5,467 nt of DNA from Bacteriovorax sp. (GTDB lineage Bacteria; Bdellovibrionota; Bacteriovoracia; Bacteriovoracales; Bacteriovoracaceae). Of this stretch, positions 1 to 5,467 are shown one piece after another. How positions within the stretch are numbered: the first letter of the stretch is position 1; every line of letters starts with the position of its first letter. The notes below the pieces were generated by a model that did not search any database, was not told where the DNA came from, and saw only the letters and a list, made by a program, of their open reading frames with translations. Location: the NCBI GenBank assembly GCA_030654205.1, contig JAURXW010000345.1, forward strand, positions 1 to 5,467. Direction: 5' to 3'. The translations under genes were made by a program, and so were the position numbers.

Positions 1-886
1 CGCGAGCATCCGCAAGGTCATCCCCTGTGATTTTTGCATCAGATTCAACAACGAAAGGAATATTGTTTTCTTCGCCTGTTGATTTATTAGTATTTTTCTC
101 AAAAGCTAATTCATGTCCTGCAGGAATATCAGTTTTTAAAAATTCATTCATTTGTTTTAGGTATTCAGAAAAGCGGTCACCTTTTTTAAAGGTAATACCT
201 GCTTTAGTGGCCTTTTCAAGCCAGCCCATCATAACGGCCGGAGCTATAGTATCGTTAACCATTTTAAATTCAAGTTTAGCCGTTTTACCGATTAAGTCTT
301 TTGCTCTTTCAATATCGCGAACACCTGGAAGTTGAACAACGATTCGGTCCTGACCTTGGGCCAAAATTTCCGGTTCAGTTACTCCGAATTCATCAATACG
401 ATTTCTAATAACTTCAATTGATTTACCAACTGACTGTTCTTCGATTTGTTTTTTGATAATTGTAGCAAGTGCAATTTCTAATTTATTGCCATCTTCTTTA
501 GTAATGCGAACATTACCAACATAAAATTCTTTAATTTTTTTCTTAGCAGCTTCAATGTCTGAAGCTTTTGTAAAAACTAAAACTTGTTTTGGATCCATTT
601 GATCCGTTTCATCTAGTGACCCTAGAGTCGCTATGATTTCTTGGTCCTTAAGGAGAAGTTCAACTTTACGGGCGTAAGTTTTAACTTCGTCTTTATAAAC
701 TTTTTTAAAATCAATTCCCAAAACCATGTAGAGTCCACCTTGAAGGTCGAGACCCAGATTGATTTTTGATTTAATGGGATAATGTCCATTTTCATCAAAC
801 TTCATCACGGTTGGAAGAAGAACTAGAACGGCAAGAACGACAAAGACAAGTAGCGCACTAAAGCGTACCCACCAGCTGGTTTTCAT
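1..886 (-). CDS. secD: SecD, Sec translocon accessory subunit (3' part cut by window edge)
   Basis: SecD is an inner-membrane subunit that, with SecF, uses the proton-motive force to help pull secreted proteins through SecYEG on the periplasmic side. The window holds the first 295 residues; the C-terminal half, with most membrane segments, lies off the left edge. Visible from the N-terminus: one membrane helix at about residues 7-25; the signature GLDLQGG at 45-51; the conserved RNRIDEFGVTEPEILAQG block at 161-178, followed by RIVVQLPG at 181-188; TAKLEFK at 202-208; and ITGDDLADA at 286-294, all hallmarks of the SecD periplasmic domain. A charged, lysine- and glutamate-rich stretch at about 222-275 separates the last two. 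The ATG at 886 is preceded by a good Shine-Dalgarno AGGGAG (894-899), 7 bases upstream. It is the last visible gene of the queA-tgt-yajC-tatA block, after a 95-bp gap holding a hairpin and a possible promoter. secF is expected next but cannot be seen. Identity is very secure. Confidence 0.97.
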   Translation of the reverse strand, partial: MKTSWWVRFSALLVFVVLAVLVLLPTVMKFDENGHYPIKSKINLGLDLQGGLYMVLGIDFKKVYKDEVKTYARKVELLLKDQEIIATLGSLDETDQMDPKQVLVFTKASDIEAAKKKIKEFYVGNVRITKEDGNKLEIALATIIKKQIEEQSVGKSIEVIRNRIDEFGVTEPEILAQGQDRIVVQLPGVRDIERAKDLIGKTAKLEFKMVNDTIAPAVMMGWLEKATKAGITFKKGDRFSEYLKQMNEFLKTDIPAGHELAFEKNTNKSTGEENNIPFVVESDAKITGDDLADAR

Positions 887-916
887 CAAAAAACTCCCTT
901 TTATAAGACGACGTAA

Positions 917-953
917 CAACTACACTTTTTGGCAATCCCAAAAAGTATAGTTG
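917..953 (-). repeat. 16-bp inverted repeat / hairpin upstream of secD
   Basis: The arms are 917-932 and 938-953, with a 5-base loop. On the plus strand the arms have one mismatch (C at 923 against A at 947). In the minus-strand RNA this becomes a G-U wobble, so all 16 pairs can form in the direction in which tatA and secD are read. No U-run follows the 3' arm on either strand (minus-strand continuation is UUACGUCGUC), so it is not a standard intrinsic terminator. It ends 17 bases before the secD Shine-Dalgarno. It could be an RNA processing or stabilising stem between tatA and secD, or a DNA operator overlapping the candidate secD promoter. The structure is seen directly; its role is inferred. 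Confidence 0.7.
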
Positions 954-973
954 ATAAAAATATGGATTTGCAA
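944..973 (-). promoter_or_regulatory. candidate secD promoter
   Basis: On the minus strand, TTGCAA (968-973; 4 of 6 to the -35 consensus) is followed after 18 bases by TATACT (944-949; 5 of 6 to the -10 consensus). The -10 box lies inside the upstream arm of the inverted repeat, so a repressor binding the repeat would block it. A start about 7 bases downstream would fall in the loop region and give a secD leader of about 50 bases. AT-rich gaps give such matches by chance, so this is only a candidate. The unusually long gap before secD compared with the other gaps in the block supports it mildly. Confidence 0.35.
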
Positions 974-981
974 GGCTCTAA

Positions 982-1263
982 TTAAGAATGCTTAGGAGAT
1001 TCTGTTTTAGTTTCAGTTGAAACAACTACTGGTTCACTTGTATGAACAGCAGTCGCAGTGACTTCTACGTCTTTTTTAGCATCAGTTGAAGCAGCTGGAG
1101 TGTGAGGTTTATTTACTTCGTTCATCATTTCATCGCGAGCTTTTTGAAATTCACGAACCGCTTGACCTAGACCTTTAGCAAGTTCAGGTAATTTTTTTGG
1201 CCCTAAAAATAAAAGAGCAATTATAAAAATAAGAAAAAGTTCACCGGCGCCTAATCCAAACAT
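982..1263 (-). CDS. tatA: TatA/TatE-type twin-arginine translocase subunit
   Basis: A small inner-membrane protein of the Tat system, which exports folded proteins carrying twin-arginine signals. TatA oligomers form or weaken the membrane passage after TatBC binds substrate. At 93 residues it has the usual layout: a short N-terminal membrane helix (about 6-20), the hinge LGPKKLPELAKGLG (20-33), an amphipathic helix to about residue 50, then a disordered tail rich in Thr, Val, Lys and Glu. Glu8 and Leu20-Gly21-Pro22 resemble E. coli TatB as much as TatA (E. coli TatA has Phe20-Gly21), so it could be a bifunctional or TatB-like member. The short length and PKKLPEL-GLG motif favour TatA. The ATG at 1263 has GAGGA (1268-1272) 4 bases upstream. 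It lies 27 bp after yajC in the same direction. No tatC is visible. The family is secure; TatA versus TatB is less so. Confidence 0.92.
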   Translation of the reverse strand: MFGLGAGELFLIFIIALLFLGPKKLPELAKGLGQAVREFQKARDEMMNEVNKPHTPAASTDAKKDVEVTATAVHTSEPVVVSTETKTESPKHS

Positions 1264-1290
1264 ATCGTCCTCGCTTAATTAAAATTTAAG

Positions 1291-1641
1291 TTACTTTTTT
1301 TCAGTTTCAAGAACTGATTTTGCCAATCCACCAATTTGGTTTTTTAGCACTTTTATTCTCACACCGTCGGCAACTTCTAGGTCTACGATTTTATCATTAA
1401 TCCCGTAAATTGTCCCAATGAGCCCGGCCTTTGTATAAATCTCATCGCCTTTAGCTAATTTATTAATAAGCGTTTGTTCGTCTTCAAATTTTTTCTTTTG
1501 TGGACGGATCATTAAAAAGTAAAAAATAACAAAAACGACAACCAATGGAAGAAATTGGAGCATTGGGTTTTGAGCAGGAGCTGCCGCTGCCTGAGCATGA
1601 GCATTAGTTGACAAAAGTTGAATGAAAAGAGCTTTTAACAT
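1291..1641 (-). CDS. yajC: YajC, preprotein translocase accessory subunit
   Basis: YajC is a small inner-membrane partner of the SecDF complex; it is not essential in E. coli and its exact role is unsettled. The product has 116 residues (E. coli about 110). After a short N-terminal segment rich in Ala and Gln (about 14-25) comes one strongly hydrophobic helix at about 29-45. Next is the family signature MIRPQKKK at 44-51, where basic residues mark the cytoplasmic face. A small soluble domain follows, with KGDEIYTKAGLIGTI at 64-78, matching the conserved 'GDEV-T-GGL-G' block of the family. The ATG at 1641 has a clear Shine-Dalgarno AAGGAA (1647-1652) at 5 bases. It sits between tgt (24 bp upstream) and tatA (27 bp downstream), so all are probably on one mRNA. 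Its place after tgt matches the proteobacterial norm; in E. coli secD would follow directly. Confidence 0.96.
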   Translation of the reverse strand: MLKALFIQLLSTNAHAQAAAAPAQNPMLQFLPLVVVFVIFYFLMIRPQKKKFEDEQTLINKLAKGDEIYTKAGLIGTIYGINDKIVDLEVADGVRIKVLKNQIGGLAKSVLETEKK

Positions 1642-1665
1642 TTGAGTTCCTTATTAAAAAAATTA

Positions 1666-2790
1666 TTAGTTCCACATATTTGACTGATAAGAGTTATAGA
1701 ACTTAGTGTAAAACTCGTCAAACTGATCGTTAAGAATTGCAGTTCTCGCGTCACGAGTCATCTGCAAATAAAAAAATAAGTTATGATAGGTAATCATATT
1801 TCCTGCGAGATATTCACCAACAGTATAAAGATGACGAATATACGAACGGGAATATTTTTTGCAAACCTTACAAGAGCATTGCGGATCCGGCGGTAATAAA
1901 TCTTCTTTGAAGCGCTCTTTTTTTATATTTAAAGGTCCACCTGAGGTTAAAAATTGCCCATTGCGCGCGTTTCTTGTAGGTAATACGCAATCAAACATAT
2001 CAATCCCTGCGCGAATTCCATTGAGAATATCCAGCGGCTTTCCCACTCCCATTAAATAGCGAGGCTTATCTTCAGGCATGGTATGCACAAAATTATCGAG
2101 GAAATTTACCATCTCTTCGTTTTTTTCTCCCACTGATAAACCACCTAAAGCAAATCCTTCAAAATTCATTTCTTTTAAGCGCTCCATGCATTCCGTGCGC
2201 AAATCAAAATGGAGCCCGCCTTGAATAATTCCAAAAAGGCTTTGATGCTCTTTTAAAGAATAATTTCGGCAGCGCTGAGCCCATCTCAAAGTCAGCTCCA
2301 TGCTCTCTTGAAGGCGCTCTTTAGAGGCCGGTAGGGCCGGGCATTCATCGAAGTTCATGACAATATCACTGCCAAGAGCTCGTTGAATCTCCATTGATTT
2401 CTCAGGCGATATAAGATGTTTTGATCCATCGAGGTGAGACTGAAAAGTCACTCCTTCTTCTGTCACTTTATTCATGCTCGAAAGTGAAAAGACTTGATAG
2501 CCTCCACTGTCAGTTAAAATAGCGCGGTCCCATTTCATAAAGCCGTGCAAACCACCACCGACTCTTTCGATTAACTCATGGCCTGGTCGCAAATATAAGT
2601 GATAAGTGTTTCCCAAAATAATTTGGGCATTCATTTCTTCGAGATCTTCTTGCCACATGGTTTTAACACTGGCGCGAGTTCCGACGGGCATAAAAATAGG
2701 TGTTTCGATTTGGCCATGAGCAGTAGTGATAATACCGGCGCGAGCTTTTTTAGATTGGCCTAGTTTTTTAAAAATGGGTTTCGCTGTCAT
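1666..2790 (-). CDS. tgt: tRNA-guanine transglycosylase (queuosine insertion)
   Basis: Cytoplasmic enzyme that swaps guanine 34 in the GUN anticodon of tRNA-Asp, -Asn, -His and -Tyr for the precursor preQ1, the first tRNA-level step of queuosine synthesis. The product has 374 residues, almost identical to E. coli Tgt (375). It is full length with all key residues. LTDSGGYQVFSLS (92-104) carries Asp94, equivalent to E. coli Asp89. FDEC (147-150) carries the substrate-recognising Asp148. GIIQGGL is at 187-193. GIDMFDCVLPTRNARNG (262-278) carries the nucleophile Asp267, equivalent to E. coli Asp264. The zinc site is Cys305, Cys307, Cys310 and His336. The ATG at 2790 is preceded by a weak AAGGT (2801-2805) at 10 bases, and the N-terminus aligns with the family start. 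It lies 20 bp after queA, whose product acts on the tRNA that Tgt makes, so joint expression makes sense. No preQ1 riboswitch-like leader is seen. Confidence 0.98.
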   Translation of the reverse strand: MTAKPIFKKLGQSKKARAGIITTAHGQIETPIFMPVGTRASVKTMWQEDLEEMNAQIILGNTYHLYLRPGHELIERVGGGLHGFMKWDRAILTDSGGYQVFSLSSMNKVTEEGVTFQSHLDGSKHLISPEKSMEIQRALGSDIVMNFDECPALPASKERLQESMELTLRWAQRCRNYSLKEHQSLFGIIQGGLHFDLRTECMERLKEMNFEGFALGGLSVGEKNEEMVNFLDNFVHTMPEDKPRYLMGVGKPLDILNGIRAGIDMFDCVLPTRNARNGQFLTSGGPLNIKKERFKEDLLPPDPQCSCKVCKKYSRSYIRHLYTVGEYLAGNMITYHNLFFYLQMTRDARTAILNDQFDEFYTKFYNSYQSNMWN

Positions 2791-2810
2791 CTTATTTTTT
2801 ACCTTAAAAA

Positions 2811-3896
2811 TTATCTTATTATTAACATACCATCACCGTATGAAAAAAAGCGGTAGCGCTCGTCAATGGCGATTTGGTAGAGTTCAAGTGCCTTTAGGCG
2901 ACCGATCATTGCTGAGACCAACATTAAAAGAGTGGACTCCGGCAAATGAAAATTAGTGATTAAACCATCTACACTTTTAATTTCGACACCTGGGTGTAAA
3001 AATATTTTTGTACTATAGATCGTATCTGATTCTAAGTTTTTTTCAAAACTAGATTCTAAAACTCGAAGTGAGGTCGTTCCCACGGCAAATATCTTTTTCT
3101 TTTCACTGCGGGCCTTAAAAATTAATTCATCATTTAATTTGTCGATAAAGAAATTCTCAGAATGCATCTGATGATCTTTAAGTAAACTGGTACTCACTGG
3201 GCGAAAGGTCCCGAGCCCGACATGTAAAGTAACAAACGCCGTTTGTATATTTTGTTTGGCTAATTTACTTAAAAGATCATTGGTAAAGTGGAGCCCCGCA
3301 GTGGGAGCGGCCACTGAGCCCACTTCTTTAGCATAAACAGTTTGATAATTTATTTTGTCTGCTTCGTCACTTTCCCCATTTCTAATATAAGGAGGAATGG
3401 GAATTTTAGCATAGGCCTCCAAAAATGAAATCAAGTCTTCGGTATTAAAACTAACACCAAAAGTGCCATCGGTATTAATCACTCTTAGTGTTGCGATTAA
3501 ATTAGGTTTAAAAAAAAATTGATCACCCATTTTTTTCTTGGAGCTCGTTTTTATTAAAGCGGGATAAACATCTTTTTGATCACCCATTATCTCTTTAGTT
3601 GTGGATAAAAGAAAAATTTCTGCCTTACCCCCGCTTTCTTTATTTCCTAAAAGTCTTGAAGCAAAAACTTTTGAGCGGTTAAAAACCAGAAGAGTATCAG
3701 ATGGTAGGTAAGATCCAATATTTTTAAAATAATCGTGAATCACTTCGTTAGTAGAAACTTTATAAACTAAAAGACGAGACTCACTCGCGGGTCTTTGGGC
3801 TATTAAGTCTTGGGGCAAATCAAAATGATAGGACGATAGCTGCAAGTCATCAGGATTTTGGTCAATATTTCTAGTGTTCATAGGTCTTTTTATCAT
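2811..3896 (-). CDS. queA: S-adenosylmethionine:tRNA ribosyltransferase-isomerase
   Basis: QueA transfers and rearranges the ribose of S-adenosylmethionine onto preQ1 in tRNA, giving epoxyqueuosine, the step after Tgt. Family motifs are present in order: FDLPQDLIAQRP (25-36), IPIPPYIRN (165-173), YQTVYAKEVGSVAAPTAGLHF (184-204), TLHVGLGTFRPV (223-234), MHSE (244-247), AVGTTSLRVLES (271-282), LITNFHLPESTLLMLVSAM (312-330) and YRFFSYGDGML (348-358). The usual NNTRVIPARL-type block is diverged here to NRSKVFASRL (73-82). Length is 361 residues against 356 in E. coli. The start is uncertain: ATG at 3896 gives 22 residues before the first conserved position, ATG at 3881 gives 17, and E. coli has about 6. 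Neither ATG has a convincing Shine-Dalgarno. A -10-like TATGAT (3892-3897) overlaps the upstream ATG, which would favour 3881. It is the first gene of the minus-strand block, divergent from the plus-strand gene at 3945. Confidence 0.96.
   Translation of the reverse strand: MIKRPMNTRNIDQNPDDLQLSSYHFDLPQDLIAQRPASESRLLVYKVSTNEVIHDYFKNIGSYLPSDTLLVFNRSKVFASRLLGNKESGGKAEIFLLSTTKEIMGDQKDVYPALIKTSSKKKMGDQFFFKPNLIATLRVINTDGTFGVSFNTEDLISFLEAYAKIPIPPYIRNGESDEADKINYQTVYAKEVGSVAAPTAGLHFTNDLLSKLAKQNIQTAFVTLHVGLGTFRPVSTSLLKDHQMHSENFFIDKLNDELIFKARSEKKKIFAVGTTSLRVLESSFEKNLESDTIYSTKIFLHPGVEIKSVDGLITNFHLPESTLLMLVSAMIGRLKALELYQIAIDERYRFFSYGDGMLIIR
3519..3588 (-). repeat. 13-bp direct repeat within queA
   Basis: The 13-base sequence TTGATCACCCATT occurs at 3519-3531 and again at 3576-3588, 57 bases apart (19 codons, in frame). 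Both copies encode Met-Gly-Asp-Gln, at residues 104-107 and 123-126 of QueA, flanking a lysine-rich stretch. The segment falls in a poorly conserved part of the family. It may be a trace of an old local duplication or a coincidence; the reading frame is intact either way. Confidence 0.6.
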
Positions 3897-3897
3897 A
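3892..3897 (-). promoter_or_regulatory. candidate -10 element for the queA block
   Basis: TATGAT on the minus strand matches 5 of 6 bases of the -10 consensus. The bases 17 upstream (TAAAAG) do not match a -35 box, so this is a weak call. If used, transcription would begin at about 3885, leaving only a few bases before the ATG at 3881, and the upstream ATG at 3896 could not be the start codon. The promoter of the whole queA-tgt-yajC-tatA block should lie in or near this 48-bp gap, unless it sits inside the divergent gene. Confidence 0.25.
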
Positions 3898-3944
3898 TGA
3901 CCCGAGTATTGGCCCTTTTAAAAAAAGAATTTTTATGAAAAACT

Positions 3945-4220
3945 ATGGTAATGACAAAATATATTTTGATAATTTTATTGAGTGCTTTGATTCACCCAGC
4001 AACTAAGGCCGATACGCTCAACAATGAATTTGAAGCTGAATTGCGTTTATTAGAGGCCAATGAATTGGTCCAAGATGCGGTTCAAGATACAAAGGTTGAA
4101 AATTTAATTCAAGATCGTGTCAATACTCAATCTTCTGCCACATCAAAAAAAGAAATTTTGCCTGAGCTAGTACCCGTTCCTACCACTACTAAAAAAACTC
4201 GTCGCGTTCCATCTCGCTAA
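3945..4220 (+). CDS. small exported protein of unknown function
   Basis: A 91-residue protein that I do not recognise. It begins with a likely Sec signal peptide: Lys5, a hydrophobic core at about 6-16, and a probable cut after Thr-Lys-Ala (residue 22). There is no lipobox cysteine, so the mature product of about 69 residues should be free in the periplasm or released. The mature part starts with an acidic stretch predicted to be helical (about 23-58, rich in Glu, Asp, Leu, Val), followed by a Ser/Thr/Lys linker. It ends in a Pro/Thr-rich, strongly basic tail (KKTRRVPSR). Such a split of acidic helix and basic tail suits binding to a partner or surface, but that is inference. ATGs at 3945 and 3951 are both possible starts and neither has a clear Shine-Dalgarno. 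The next gene starts 15 bp after its stop, so the two are probably co-transcribed. The continuous frame and signal peptide support a real gene. Confidence 0.7.
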   Translation: MVMTKYILIILLSALIHPATKADTLNNEFEAELRLLEANELVQDAVQDTKVENLIQDRVNTQSSATSKKEILPELVPVPTTTKKTRRVPSR

Positions 4221-4235
4221 GGTCCATAATTTTTT

Positions 4236-5467
4236 ATGTTTAAAAAACTTTTGCTTTTTATTCTATGCTCTGCTTTTTCTAGTATTGGATTTTCTCAAAT
4301 TATCAGTTTTGGAAAATTCACAATTGGGGAATCTCGTGTTCACGCCGACCTGAATGATTTTTTAATTCACACTCATCAACCAGAAGTTATGGCGGTTTGG
4401 GTACCAGATTCAGTTCAATGGATAAGAAATGAAAATAATCTTTTAGTTCCAAGGGCCCTTTTAAAAATAATGATCAAAAAAGATCTCAATCTTATCCATA
4501 TCAGCTATCACGACACGGTCGTTTTCCCCGTTAAAAGAAAAAAGATCGTTGTTACAGAAATTTACGTTGATCTTTTTAATCCTGATATTGTTTCTATTTA
4601 TGCCGGAAAAACGCTACTTGATAAAATTGTGATTGAGGCTTCATCGGCCATCAATGCTCGTTCAAAGCAGTTGATTGATTATTCGTGTGCTCCTTATAAT
4701 TTAAAAATAGAAGGCATCGACAGCGAATATTTATCAATCGGTTGTAAGATGAGTCGGCTTGGAAGATTTGGTAATGAACGACCTCGTTTAGAAATTACTC
4801 TGAGTTCGACCAACTTAAGAATGCTAAACGATGCCAAACCTCCCTACACTATTTACCTTGAAGATAACTCCCCTATTGACTTAGATATTTTGGGCGGAGA
4901 TCAAAAAATTAAACATTTTCATCTTGAAGCCAGCATTCCAAATCGACTCAACCGTCTAAAGACAGCATTGGGTTTTGGACCTTATATTTATCAAAGTGAG
5001 TTCTTGGCCAATGGAATCTCTTTAAATCAAAAAAATAATCTTGCTCCTTCTCTTATGATTTACGGAAAATTAGATATCAACGAAACTTCATCTTTTAAGG
5101 CCTTCGACGCTCTTTTATATTCAAAATCTCGATTTAATAATTCTGGCCTTTATTTTTCCTATGATCTGGCCGACGCCTTTGATGGCAGAATCCTCTTAAG
5201 TGCTTTACTAGGCTTTCAAGGTCTTCATTATCAATACGCAAGTGAGAATCCCACCGAATTTAGATTGATTTATCCTCAAGGTTTTGAAGTGGTCTATAAG
5301 CATGCTTTTATAGAAAATTATCATGCGACTTATGGAATGTTTCTTTCAACTAATAGCGCCGAAGTTTATACCAATGCCTGGCTTCGCTATGGAAAAAGCA
5401 GTTTTTTAGAAATCAATTATATTAATTGGGGCCATGAATTTAGTAAAATTAAAATGTGGGGGCTCTC
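4236..5467 (+). CDS. large exported protein, probable outer-membrane beta-barrel (3' end outside window)
   Basis: The frame is open from ATG 4236 to the window edge, giving 410 residues with no stop. I do not recognise the family. Residues 1-20 form a signal peptide (Lys3-Lys4, hydrophobic core, likely cut before Gln21); Cys11 lies inside the core and does not form a lipobox. Residues about 21-225 look like globular beta-rich periplasmic domain(s), with the only two mature cysteines at 151 and 170, able to form a disulfide. From about 242 to the end there are repeated short stretches of alternating aromatic/hydrophobic and polar residues with Tyr, Phe and Gly at the ends (for example around 272-280, 304-311, 344-356, 364-371, 377-386 and 389-399). 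This is the usual look of transmembrane beta-strands of an outer-membrane barrel. AAGG (4219-4222), overlapping the stop of the preceding gene, is a distant Shine-Dalgarno at 13 bases, so translational coupling is possible. Transporter, secretion pore, usher-like or adhesin roles cannot be separated from this sequence. Confidence 0.88.
   Translation, partial: MFKKLLLFILCSAFSSIGFSQIISFGKFTIGESRVHADLNDFLIHTHQPEVMAVWVPDSVQWIRNENNLLVPRALLKIMIKKDLNLIHISYHDTVVFPVKRKKIVVTEIYVDLFNPDIVSIYAGKTLLDKIVIEASSAINARSKQLIDYSCAPYNLKIEGIDSEYLSIGCKMSRLGRFGNERPRLEITLSSTNLRMLNDAKPPYTIYLEDNSPIDLDILGGDQKIKHFHLEASIPNRLNRLKTALGFGPYIYQSEFLANGISLNQKNNLAPSLMIYGKLDINETSSFKAFDALLYSKSRFNNSGLYFSYDLADAFDGRILLSALLGFQGLHYQYASENPTEFRLIYPQGFEVVYKHAFIENYHATYGMFLSTNSAEVYTNAWLRYGKSSFLEINYINWGHEFSKIKMWGL

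Noticed and set aside
27..335. Plus-strand open frame of 102 codons opposite secD
   Set aside because: It lies wholly opposite the well-conserved SecD coding sequence, matches no motif I know, and is best explained as an antisense shadow.
920..973. Possible 17-residue leader peptide (TTG start at 973, minus strand) running through the hairpin upstream of secD, considered as an export-sensing arrest peptide
   Set aside because: It has a TTG start with no Shine-Dalgarno, no signal sequence of useful length and no arrest-like motif; stop-free runs of this size occur by chance.
1274..1290. AT-rich imperfect inverted repeat between yajC and tatA, considered as a terminator
   Set aside because: The stem is about 5 A/T-rich pairs with no GC core and no U-tract; too weak to terminate.
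1859..2059. Plus-strand open frame of 66 codons opposite tgt
   Set aside because: It overlaps the zinc-site and nucleophile region of Tgt in antisense and has no ribosome binding site or recognisable protein features.
2726..2956. Plus-strand open frame of 76 codons across the tgt-queA junction
   Set aside because: It is antisense to two clear genes; the short hydrophobic run comes from the complement of the AT-rich junction.
3897..3938. 13-residue plus-strand mini-frame (MTRVLALLKKEFL) starting in the CATATG palindrome shared with the queA start
   Set aside because: It has no Shine-Dalgarno, is very short, and its ATG arises automatically from the palindrome.
3897..3944. preQ1 riboswitch upstream of queA/tgt
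   Set aside because: The gap is only 48 bp and shows no preQ1-I style stem with an A-rich tail in the leader direction.

Overview
The window is AT-rich and reads like a chromosomal housekeeping region of a Gram-negative bacterium. Gene order, small AT-rich intergenic gaps and protein style suggest a Bdellovibrionota/Bacteriovorax-like or other 'delta-type' lineage. That assignment is an impression from sequence style, not a measured one. Every stretch longer than about 100 bases belongs to a gene, and there is no tRNA, rRNA, CRISPR array, insertion sequence or other mobile element.

From 3896 down to 1, the minus strand carries a tight block in the order queA, tgt, yajC, tatA, secD. secD runs off the left edge. 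Gaps are 20, 24 and 27 bp between the first four genes and 95 bp between tatA and secD. QueA and Tgt are the late enzymes of tRNA queuosine modification. YajC and SecD are accessory subunits of the SecYEG translocon. TatA is the pore component of the separate Tat pathway for folded proteins. The queA-tgt-yajC-secD order is the classic one of proteobacteria such as E. coli; the tatA-type gene between yajC and secD is the departure from it. The 95-bp gap before secD holds a 16-bp inverted repeat and a plausible promoter, so secD may have a second level of control.

From 3945 to the right edge, two genes run on the plus strand, diverging from queA across only 48 bp. The first encodes a 91-residue exported protein. 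The second starts 15 bp after it and encodes a large exported protein, cut by the window edge after 410 residues. It has a signal peptide, an N-terminal globular region of about 220 residues with a cysteine pair, and then alternating strands typical of an outer-membrane beta-barrel. I recognise neither protein. They are the least explained part of the window and may form a small envelope unit.
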